A stretch of DNA of 33,801 bases from Nitrososphaerota archaeon. Its GTDB lineage: Archaea > Thermoproteota > Nitrososphaeria > Nitrososphaerales > CADDZS01. Under the pieces are notes generated by a model. The model was not told the origin of the DNA and did not search any database. It was given only the letters and a program-made list of their open reading frames with translations. This document shows positions 15,528-22,317 of this stretch, one piece after another. The position numbers were made by a program, and so were the translations under genes. The stretch covers positions 1 to 33,801 of the forward strand of contig JABDCJ010000028.1 of NCBI GenBank assembly GCA_013288145.1, written 5' to 3'. Numbering within the stretch: the first letter of the stretch is position 1; each line of letters opens with the position of its first letter.

Positions 15528-15548
15528 TTTTGAGGAGCTGCACCGGAT

Positions 15549-16142
15549 TTGAGTATATCCGCTCTCGGGATATTCCCCGCAAGCGTGGGTTTCAATATCG
15601 TTTATCTTACTGTAATTTTCGTAATGGGGACTTTGATTACTATCGTTGCGATAATTGCGGTAGTATACTCGACGAGACATCCCGAGGAAGGTGACAGCCA
15701 CGCGCTGGCGAAGTACGAGAAGCACTGGGTGATCGGCATCGTAATCATATTCATCGCGTTCAGTGTTTCAACATTGGGCTACCTGCCGTATCCGTACGCC
15801 CACACGGACATAAAACCCACAATGATTGTGGATGTTCAGGCGCAGCAGTTTAACTGGTGCATGAGTAAAGCTCCGACGTTTGGTACTCCATGCGTAAACA
15901 ATTATCCGATTCCAGTTGGTAATACGGTGCTGTTCAATGTGACCAGCATCGACGTTACTCACGGTTTTGGAGTTTACGATTCTACGGGCGCCATAATTTT
16001 CCAGGTTCAAGTGATGCCCGGTTTTTACAATGACATTATGTACAAGTTCACGAATCCCGGAACTTACTATGTCCGTTGCCTGGAATTTTGCGGCTACGGC
16101 CACTATGGTATGTTTACAACCTTTAACGTAACATCAGTTTGA
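15549..16142 (+). CDS. coxB: Heme-copper oxidase subunit II (CuA)
   Basis: A 197-residue subunit II of an aerobic terminal oxidase. Two transmembrane helices (about residues 15-40 and 58-78) anchor a cupredoxin domain outside the membrane. The binuclear CuA site is complete: His138 (DVTHGF), then Cys177, Glu179, Cys181, His185 and Met188 in CLEFCGYGHYGM. It takes electrons from a soluble or membrane donor, possibly the cupredoxin encoded two genes downstream, and passes them to subunit I. The only in-frame start is TTG at 15549, with a well-placed TATA box. It is the first gene of a three-gene operon. Confidence 0.95.
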   Translation: MSISALGIFPASVGFNIVYLTVIFVMGTLITIVAIIAVVYSTRHPEEGDSHALAKYEKHWVIGIVIIFIAFSVSTLGYLPYPYAHTDIKPTMIVDVQAQQFNWCMSKAPTFGTPCVNNYPIPVGNTVLFNVTSIDVTHGFGVYDSTGAIIFQVQVMPGFYNDIMYKFTNPGTYYVRCLEFCGYGHYGMFTTFNVTSV

Positions 16143-16166
16143 GAATCAGAGAGTTAGAGGAATAAA

Positions 16167-17975
16167 TTGAGCACCACAAGCAACTTCTCCTCAGGAACCA
16201 GCACAATAAGCGAAGGAGTTGCAAAGGAAGAAGCTCTTACTCCCTTCACAAGGAGATGGACCCGCAGACTGCTCTACCTTTCATTTCTGAATTTTATCAT
16301 TGCTGGAACTCTCGCTCTATTCATGAGAACTGACCAGGCGGGAAGTTCCAGTCTTATCGGTTCGCTTGGCTCTCCACAGGTTTTCGGACAGCTATTGACT
16401 GCTCACGGCCTCGGAATGTTTGTTGGCTGGCAATTTCCGTTTACATACGGGCTGATTGCGTACGCACTTCCAAAATACATGAAGCGAAAATTATACGCGG
16501 AGAGATTACTTCCTGCTGTATTTTTCTTGTTCATGATAGGATTCTATTTGGTATGGTTGTCTACCGCTCTTGGTTACGGCCCAGGCTGGTATTTCCTGTT
16601 CCCACTACCGTTCCACGGTGGTCCTGCTGGCTCTGCTCCTTGGGGTTCAACGCAGGCACTGATGTTCTTTGGCGGAATGATCATAACAAACGTCTCACTT
16701 TTTACTTTCACATACATTGTCCTGGGAACTGTATTTTCAAACAAATACCAGGACGATTACAACCTAAAGGCCGGCTACAATCACTCAATGTCCGCAAAGT
16801 TTGCCGGGGCGATCGGCTTTGAGGCATACATGCCGAAGGCGGTTCGTTCAAGAATTCTCTCGTATCCTCCTGCCGTAATTGCGGCTGTTGTAACGACACT
16901 GGACATGATTGTTTCAGCGCCTCCGTTTTTGACCCTGCTCGGTGATGGAGCCTGGGTCTCGATGAACAACCAGACTTTCCTGAACAATCTGGTAGCGAAG
17001 AACTTTCTCTGGATAAACTATCATCCGATAGTGTACTATGCCTTCTTCCCGCTAATCGGGATGTACTACACGCTTATTCCGATCTTCTCGAAGCGAAACT
17101 TTTCCAGCAACAGGTGGGCAAAAGCTCCTTGGCCACTACTTCTCATTACAGGAGTAGGGGTTTACAGCCACCACCTTTTCATGGACACTTCCCAACCGTT
17201 TATTTTGCAGTTCATGTCTCAGAACATGTCCATGGTAATCGGAATCGCCTCTGGAGTTTCCGTGTTCACTCTACTCGCTTTGGTTTGGAGATCAAAGTAC
17301 GAATGGAACCTGACCGCAAAGTGGCTGGTGGCAAGTATCTTCGGCTGGATTATTGGTGGGATTGGCGGAGTGGAGCAGGGAAATACCGCTCTTGACGTAT
17401 ATCTCCACAATACTTACGCAGTCGTAGGTCACTTTCACTTTAACGGCTTGGACGGGATTGTCTTTGCCAGTTTCGGAGTCCTCTACTGGATTCTGCCGGA
17501 AATATCCTCAAAGCAGTGGTACAGCAAAACGCTAGGAGAAATTCACCTCTGGGGAAGTCTTGTAGGAGGATTTGGTCTCGCATTTGTCTTCACGGCAATG
17601 GGCTACATTGGAGTACCTCGCCGCCAATACCTTCCTGCGAACGCAGGGCTTCCATTTACAATTACACTGAACTACCAATTCTACTTGGATCTGGCACTAT
17701 TGTTTGCCTTGATAATTGCCACGGCGCAGATTCCGTTTATCTGGAACATTTTGAAGACGCTCATGGGACCGACGTCACCAAAACCATTTACAACTCCTGC
17801 CTCGCTTGAAGATGCAATCCAGATTCCCATACCGACCCCAATTGCCCGCGCTTCAGATCAAGGAACCTCAATCCTCGAACCTGGGTCAGGTGCGTTGTCC
17901 GGAGTCTCTTCGGCTAACTCCGGCATGGGAGCAGGATCCATAAATCAGATTACGAAGGGAAAAGAGGTTGCATAA
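16167..17975 (+). CDS. coxA: Heme-copper oxidase subunit I (B-family)
   Basis: A 602-residue catalytic subunit with about 12-14 membrane helices that reduces O2 to water at a heme-CuB centre and pumps protons. Ligands are visible: His80 (TAHGLG, low-spin heme), His286 with Tyr290 in HPIVY (CuB and the cross-linked Tyr), His335-His336 (YSHHLF, CuB), and His422 and His424 (GHFHF, high-spin and low-spin heme). The HPIVY form and the lack of A-type D-channel motifs place it in the B (ba3-like) family. TTG start, with AGAGG 7 bases before. The Gly/Ser-rich C-terminal tail is variable. No subunit III or heme A synthase gene is in the window. Confidence 0.95.
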   Translation: MSTTSNFSSGTSTISEGVAKEEALTPFTRRWTRRLLYLSFLNFIIAGTLALFMRTDQAGSSSLIGSLGSPQVFGQLLTAHGLGMFVGWQFPFTYGLIAYALPKYMKRKLYAERLLPAVFFLFMIGFYLVWLSTALGYGPGWYFLFPLPFHGGPAGSAPWGSTQALMFFGGMIITNVSLFTFTYIVLGTVFSNKYQDDYNLKAGYNHSMSAKFAGAIGFEAYMPKAVRSRILSYPPAVIAAVVTTLDMIVSAPPFLTLLGDGAWVSMNNQTFLNNLVAKNFLWINYHPIVYYAFFPLIGMYYTLIPIFSKRNFSSNRWAKAPWPLLLITGVGVYSHHLFMDTSQPFILQFMSQNMSMVIGIASGVSVFTLLALVWRSKYEWNLTAKWLVASIFGWIIGGIGGVEQGNTALDVYLHNTYAVVGHFHFNGLDGIVFASFGVLYWILPEISSKQWYSKTLGEIHLWGSLVGGFGLAFVFTAMGYIGVPRRQYLPANAGLPFTITLNYQFYLDLALLFALIIATAQIPFIWNILKTLMGPTSPKPFTTPASLEDAIQIPIPTPIARASDQGTSILEPGSGALSGVSSANSGMGAGSINQITKGKEVA

Positions 17976-17978
17976 AGT

Positions 17979-18647
17979 TTGGACAAGGACATTTTCTACA
18001 TCAGCATATTTCTTCTGTTCATAGGAATCGGCGGACAGATCGCGTGGCTTCTGTTCGGAGGGATACCATGCAATCCAGCTGGCGGAAATCCCTACCTCTT
18101 CGGAGCTGCGTGCGATCCAAAGGCGACGATTGCCTCTTTTCAAGAACTGCAAAATATCTCGGGTTACGCCATGCTACTCGGATTCATTCTGCTGCCTGCC
18201 GGGCTTTTCAAGGATGGGCTTCCGAACCCGGGTTTTACAGCCCGCGTGTTTATTGGCTTTCTATTGATCCTCAGCGTCGGAGTCGTTTTTACCGGAGTTA
18301 TTCTGGCTCCCTCGGCATCCTCGAAGGGACCTCCCCCGACCGGATTTCTCACCATATTGCCAGGCTCAGCAAACCCCACTGGGGCGGCAAATCAGATCAC
18401 TTACTCGCCTCAGAACGTAACAGTAGTGATCGGTAAGAACAACACGGTGCAATGGACAAACAACGACAACGCAATACATTCTGTTACCTCAAAAACGGAA
18501 CCCGGTGGCGCGGTTAGTTTCAACTCTGGAGCTGTTTCGCCGAAAGGTACCTTCGAGTATACTTTCACGGTCGTCGGGATTTACACTTACTATTGCACTT
18601 TCCATCCCGGGTGGATGCACGGGACAATCAAAGTAGTAACAGCCTAG
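17979..18647 (+). CDS. Membrane-anchored cupredoxin (blue copper protein)
   Basis: A 222-residue protein with about three membrane helices (residues 6-27, 60-78, 88-110) followed by a plastocyanin-like domain outside the membrane (about 140-222). The type I copper ligands are His167 (IHSV), Cys206, His209 and Met213 (CTFHPGWMHG). It starts with TTG three bases after the subunit I stop, so it belongs to the oxidase operon and may donate electrons to the CuA centre, replacing cytochrome c. Its stop TAG shares the palindrome CTAG with the stop of the convergent gene, so the two genes overlap by 4 bp. Confidence 0.9.
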   Translation: MDKDIFYISIFLLFIGIGGQIAWLLFGGIPCNPAGGNPYLFGAACDPKATIASFQELQNISGYAMLLGFILLPAGLFKDGLPNPGFTARVFIGFLLILSVGVVFTGVILAPSASSKGPPPTGFLTILPGSANPTGAANQITYSPQNVTVVIGKNNTVQWTNNDNAIHSVTSKTEPGGAVSFNSGAVSPKGTFEYTFTVVGIYTYYCTFHPGWMHGTIKVVTA

Positions 18648-19609
18648 TTTTTTCGTCGAAGACTAGAGTACAGCCTGCGGAGTCTGACGTAATCAGCCGA
18701 TTCGTAAATGCAGTGATTGACTCCAATTCGCAGGTTGAAAATCGAAGACAGTTTTCGATCTCTTGCGAACTTGCGGTTCAGCATGCTTGATTTTAGTCTG
18801 ACGTAACTTCCCGCAGTGTAGTACAGAAACAGATTTACTACTTTTTCGAACGAACTCGCCGATTGAGGCTTCGTGTGCGACTCCCTCGTCTTCTTTTTGA
18901 TTCGAAGGAAGTAAAGTTTAGGAAAGTAAAGCGCCATCCACGAATTTTCGGAGAGCAGATCAACGAAATATTTCTCCCCGTGAACTATCCTCGTTGAAAG
19001 GGCGTCTCTTGCAAACAAGCCATTCTGGTTTCTCAGAAATTCATCCCGCACAAACTTGTCATCTGAAACGTAACTGAGGCAGATCCACGGGGAATCTTTT
19101 CTTACCAGCCGGAACGCCCTCGCGAGAATCAGCGATCTTACGAAACTGATCCACATGGTGCCCGACTTGGCAATGCAAAAAAAGTCCAGATCATCTGTTT
19201 CTGAAACGGAAAGGTAAGAGGTTGAGCCGCTGATCGAGAGAACCTTGAAAGTGAAAGCGCCATTCCCGAGCAGCGCCCCGAATTCAAGCGCGCAAGTAAT
19301 GTTAGAATTTGCCCGATCAAAACGCGCGAGAATATTGCTCTTTTCTCTTTCTAGACGCTGTATGTCATTTGAACTTCTTTCAAGCACAAGGCCCGAGGCG
19401 ATCGTGTATTTCGAAGACAGCTCTGAGTAGTTATCCCAGGAATTTGCGAGCTGCTCCTCCGAATAATCGATGGAAGTTAGGGCGATCAAATCTTTCAAAG
19501 CAACGGACGATCCATTTTCTCTCGCCACGTCGCAAAAGAGCTTCATATTTGATAGAACTTTCTTGGTAAGTACCGGAGTTGGTTCTCGACTCTTTTTTTC
19601 AGTTTCCAT
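18644..19609 (-). CDS. Nucleotidyltransferase-fold protein
   Basis: A 321-residue protein from ATG 19609; the frame is open further, but that would overlap the preceding gene more. The core ISGSTSYLSVSETDDLDFF has the hG[G/S]...DxD signature of the DNA polymerase beta-like nucleotidyltransferase superfamily, with metal-binding Asp residues in DDLD. The helical C-terminus is rich in Arg and Lys. Its start overlaps the end of the glycosyltransferase gene by 11 bp, so the two are translated together. That pairing suggests sugar or polymer modification at the membrane, as inference. Substrate unknown; toxins of the MNT type are much shorter. Confidence 0.65.
   Translation of the reverse strand: METEKKSREPTPVLTKKVLSNMKLFCDVARENGSSVALKDLIALTSIDYSEEQLANSWDNYSELSSKYTIASGLVLERSSNDIQRLEREKSNILARFDRANSNITCALEFGALLGNGAFTFKVLSISGSTSYLSVSETDDLDFFCIAKSGTMWISFVRSLILARAFRLVRKDSPWICLSYVSDDKFVRDEFLRNQNGLFARDALSTRIVHGEKYFVDLLSENSWMALYFPKLYFLRIKKKTRESHTKPQSASSFEKVVNLFLYYTAGSYVRLKSSMLNRKFARDRKLSSIFNLRIGVNHCIYESADYVRLRRLYSSLRRKN
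18648..18653 (+). terminator. T-run after the oxidase operon
   Basis: TTTTTT directly follows the cupredoxin stop codon. Archaeal transcription commonly ends at such T-runs. It lies inside the convergent gene. Confidence 0.4.
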
Positions 19610-20531
19610 ATCTTTCCCAAACTCCGTGCTTTTCCATCGAAGAAACCGCATCCTTCAGTCCGAGAAAAATTGATGCTGCCTCGCTGACCAGAGCCAAGGG
19701 GAGTATTTTAATCAATTTTGGATTCCGGGCAATCGTCCTAACTAGAAGCGAGAGACTGAGATTTGGAGCTTGGAGAAGTAGAGACTCTATCGTCATTGGT
19801 GATCTTCCGGTCAAACGCCAGACCTGGAAGTGGCCGAAAATTATTCTTCGCCTCTGACGTATCAGGTCAACACACCTTGAGGGTACATCGATGTAGACTG
19901 GGGCATCAGTGCAGAACTTGATCGAGTACCCCTGGATTCTCGCTCTTCCCGCGATGTATGCGCCATCATTGACCAGTCCTGCCGGAAGTCTGTGTAGCAG
20001 CTCGAGCCGCACCGCCATCATCTCATCGCTACCATGATTACTCAGATTCATGTGATTTAGGCGGAGGGAACACTCATTGTGAACGTTCCACATCAGCTCT
20101 TCGACAAGGGAAGTAGCGTTACCATTGCGGGTAAACGAAGGGCGACCCGAGACAACCCCGGTTTCCTCACCCGGCTCGTCAATCAAACGAAGCAGCTTCA
20201 CAATTGATCCTCTTGCAGGGATCGCATCAGAGTTTATGAAAACAAGATAGCTCCCCTCTGCATTTTCTATGATCTTGTTAATGGCACTTGCCTTACCGTG
20301 TCTAGAACTTTCTTCGATAAGCAAGATCCTGCTGTCGAGACTTGCAAGGAATCGCACTGGATCAAGAGCGCCTTCAGGACATCCACTCGCTACGATCACA
20401 ATCTTTGAAAGAAAGTAATCCTCAGGAAGTTCTTCTGACTCCACAAGCTTAACGAGATATGCGAGGTTTTCCGCACGATCGCTGGCGCAGATTCCAATGG
20501 TAAACTTGCAAGCGTGGCGGAGGCTCTGCAT
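19599..20531 (-). CDS. Family 2 glycosyltransferase
   Basis: A 310-residue GT-A fold transferase that moves a sugar from a nucleotide-sugar donor, in the cytoplasm or at the membrane face. Signs in order: FTIGICASDRAENLAYLV at the N-terminus, SRHGKASAINKIIENA (donor-binding Lys/Asn region), YLVFINSDA (DxD-equivalent metal site, here SDA), NDGAYIAG (acceptor and base region), and a basic RQRRRI in place of the classical QxxRW. The C-terminal 60 residues contain hydrophobic stretches that may associate with the membrane. Start ATG 20531. An 18-bp near-palindrome (20556-20573) and a BlaI-like box (20646-20661) lie upstream. Confidence 0.85.
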   Translation of the reverse strand: MQSLRHACKFTIGICASDRAENLAYLVKLVESEELPEDYFLSKIVIVASGCPEGALDPVRFLASLDSRILLIEESSRHGKASAINKIIENAEGSYLVFINSDAIPARGSIVKLLRLIDEPGEETGVVSGRPSFTRNGNATSLVEELMWNVHNECSLRLNHMNLSNHGSDEMMAVRLELLHRLPAGLVNDGAYIAGRARIQGYSIKFCTDAPVYIDVPSRCVDLIRQRRRIIFGHFQVWRLTGRSPMTIESLLLQAPNLSLSLLVRTIARNPKLIKILPLALVSEAASIFLGLKDAVSSMEKHGVWERYGN

Positions 20532-20555
20532 TTCTCTTTATTCCAACTCCCAAAA

Positions 20556-20573
20556 ACCCTGTGATCACGGGGT
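20556..20573. promoter_or_regulatory. 18-bp near-perfect palindrome before the glycosyltransferase operon
   Basis: ACCCTGTGA-TCACGGGGT is self-complementary except for one position. On the minus strand it is followed by five T, so it may act as a terminator hairpin as well as, or instead of, an operator. It begins 25 bp before the ATG at 20531. Confidence 0.45.
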
Positions 20574-20632
20574 CAAAGACGATTTGTATGATAGCGAGAG
20601 GGCAATAGATATAGTTATTTCAAAAAATATGA

Positions 20633-20649
20633 AGGAGCTTCCCGCTCCT
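20633..20649 (-). terminator. Hairpin terminator of the M48 peptidase gene
   Basis: AGGAGC/GCTCCT stem with a 5-nt loop, followed on the minus strand by a T-rich stretch with six T in a row (20622-20627). It lies about 20 bp after the peptidase stop and overlaps the BlaI-like box by 4 bp. Confidence 0.5.
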
Positions 20650-20661
20650 ATTAAGGTAGTA
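20646..20661. promoter_or_regulatory. BlaI-like operator, copy 3
   Basis: TCCTAT-TAAG-GTAGTA has one mismatch to TACTAT in the left arm and a perfect right arm. The same arms occur before the blaI-like gene. Confidence 0.45.
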
Positions 20662-20669
20662 GCAAAGAG

Positions 20670-21674
20670 CTATCGGGAGACGCTGGTGCTGTCCGGCTCT
20701 TCCAAGCGGTCTGCTGCGTCTTCGTGATCTTCCATTTCGAGGAGCTTCTTGATCCTCAAGGTGAGCGATGGCTGCTTGCTGAAAATGCTCGATTCACGTT
20801 CATTCAAGAGAAGCGACGCCACCTGAGTTATTGGAACACTCGAAGCAGTCCCGTGCATAGTTTCGTGTATCTTTATCAGTGCTGAAGCGAGTGCGGCCGG
20901 CTTTCCTGTAAGTTTTGCAGAATATTCATCGGCATAAAGCTCGCCATCGCGGTAAATTGCGGCTTCGACAAAGTGCGCAACGGGATCGAAAATGAACGCG
21001 CTTCGATAAGCGGTAGCCATGGTCTTGCGAAGAGAATCCCGATGAACGATGTGCCCAAGCTCATGCGCGAGGACTGCCCTCAATTCGTCGTCATCCAAAG
21101 CTACAGCTGCCCCGCTTGAAATTGCGACGACCTTTTCCCCCTTCCAGTCCAGAGCTGCCGATGCAGGTAGGTCAGAAGCACCAGGAACAACGGAGAGCGC
21201 GATCCCGGAAAGATTTGATACATAAAGCAGACTGGAGAATACGATCGAAACCCTGCTTCGAACTGATTCTATGCTCGAAGATTCTTCCCTACTTTTGCGC
21301 GTGAAAGTAAAGTATGGATAAATTTGCTTCATTGCACGGTTTCGCAATAGATAGAAAATAACAGGTCCTAAAATTACGGTCGGTAAAATTGCAAACTTTG
21401 CAACCTCGATCACTGCATTAGCTGGCGAGTTTACATATTCTCCCTCAAGGCCGAAACAGAGGAGAAGGCTGGCCAAAATGAAGACCCAAAGAGAAGTGGA
21501 TATCATCATGGCGGAGAGCATTGAAGTGCTCCGTCGCCGGTGATTCTTAGAAAGTGCAAATATCGCAAACGAAGCAGCAAGAGCTACTGCGGCTAGAACC
21601 AGCCCTGTCAGTATGAGGTTCGAACTAAAGTAGAACTCGACAACGCCTGGTAAGCCTAAGCTCCAGTGGGACAA
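20670..21674 (-). CDS. M48-family zinc metallopeptidase, membrane-bound
   Basis: A 334-residue membrane protease. Four hydrophobic segments (about residues 18-41, 53-74, 90-110 and 143-165) precede or flank the catalytic domain. The zinc site is HELGH (204-208), with the third ligand probably Glu245 in GELYADEYSA. The layout resembles HtpX/Ste24-type proteases and, together with the BlaI-like repressor gene 12 bp upstream, the BlaR1-type anti-repressor. No beta-lactam sensor domain is present, so it would sense something else or be constitutive. TTG start at 21674. A role in cleaving the co-encoded repressor is inferred from the pairing. Confidence 0.85.
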   Translation of the reverse strand: MSHWSLGLPGVVEFYFSSNLILTGLVLAAVALAASFAIFALSKNHRRRSTSMLSAMMISTSLWVFILASLLLCFGLEGEYVNSPANAVIEVAKFAILPTVILGPVIFYLLRNRAMKQIYPYFTFTRKSREESSSIESVRSRVSIVFSSLLYVSNLSGIALSVVPGASDLPASAALDWKGEKVVAISSGAAVALDDDELRAVLAHELGHIVHRDSLRKTMATAYRSAFIFDPVAHFVEAAIYRDGELYADEYSAKLTGKPAALASALIKIHETMHGTASSVPITQVASLLLNERESSIFSKQPSLTLRIKKLLEMEDHEDAADRLEEPDSTSVSR

Positions 21675-21686
21675 TTTGTAAGAATG

Positions 21687-22100
21687 TCACTTCTTCCTTC
21701 TTGCTTTGTCTACCTGCTTTTTCAATTTATCAAGGTCATCTTGGGAGAGTGAGTCGAGCCTTCTGTAAATAGCAGAATAGGCAGTTTCACCAAAAGCACT
21801 CGTAATACGATCCAGCGTGGATTCCACGATTTGTCTTTTCAACTTCTCGTCCTTGCCCAAGGTAAAGAGGTACTTTGTTCCTCCGGGTCCAGGAAGAGCT
21901 TTCCTTTCGACGAGTCTCTTCTTGTAAAGTCTGTCAAGAGTCGTGCTGACCGTCGTGTAAGCGATATCTCTTTTTTCCCTTAGCGAATCCATAACGTCGG
22001 CTGCTGTGGCCTGCCCTTTCAATTTGAGTACTTCGAGTACGTCAGACTCGAGTTCGCCGATGATTTCTAGGGATTTTGAAGACGCGTTAGCTTGTGGCAC
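21687..22100 (-). CDS. blaI: BlaI/MecI-family transcriptional repressor
   Basis: A 137-residue dimeric winged-helix repressor. The family pattern is clear: GELESDVLEVLKLKGQATAA, then AYTTVSTTLDRLYKKRLVER (recognition helix and wing start, about residues 48-67), YLFTLGKDEKL, and the C-terminal dimerisation helices ending in a Lys/Arg-rich tail. In bacteria such repressors are inactivated by cleavage in the region between the two domains by BlaR1. Here a membrane M48 protease follows in the same operon. GTG start at 22100. A 16-bp BlaI-like box lies 20-35 bp upstream, the expected place for autoregulation. Confidence 0.9.
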   Translation of the reverse strand: MPQANASSKSLEIIGELESDVLEVLKLKGQATAADVMDSLREKRDIAYTTVSTTLDRLYKKRLVERKALPGPGGTKYLFTLGKDEKLKRQIVESTLDRITSAFGETAYSAIYRRLDSLSQDDLDKLKKQVDKARRKK

Positions 22101-22119
22101 TGTTAAACTGGATATTATC

Positions 22120-22135
22120 TCCTATCAGTGTAGTA
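22120..22135. promoter_or_regulatory. BlaI-like operator, copy 4 (blaI promoter)
   Basis: TCCTAT-CAGT-GTAGTA. On the minus strand this reads TACTACACTGATAGGA and begins with the classical BlaI half-site TACTACA. It lies just upstream of the blaI GTG, placed for repression of its own operon. Confidence 0.55.
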
Positions 22136-22210
22136 AAAAACTTTTTCCAAAATGTTGTCTTTTAAGACTGCGAAACTGACTTGAAAATCTTGCGCTTTTT
22201 CTATATGCCC

Positions 22211-22223
22211 TTTCGGACCGAAA
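22211..22223. promoter_or_regulatory. Short palindrome in the divergent blaI/glycosyltransferase region
   Basis: TTTCGG-A-CCGAAA is a perfect inverted repeat of 6-bp arms between two TATA-like sequences (TCTATATG at 22199 and AAATAAAC at 22221). It is a candidate operator for the plus-strand operon. Confidence 0.3.
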
Positions 22224-22317
22224 TAAACCAAGTCAAGCGTTTGCCAAATCGCAGGTAAAATAGGTTCTGAATCATCTTTCGACAAAAACTCAACTCGCAG
22301 TCGCCCTGCTGGTCGGT

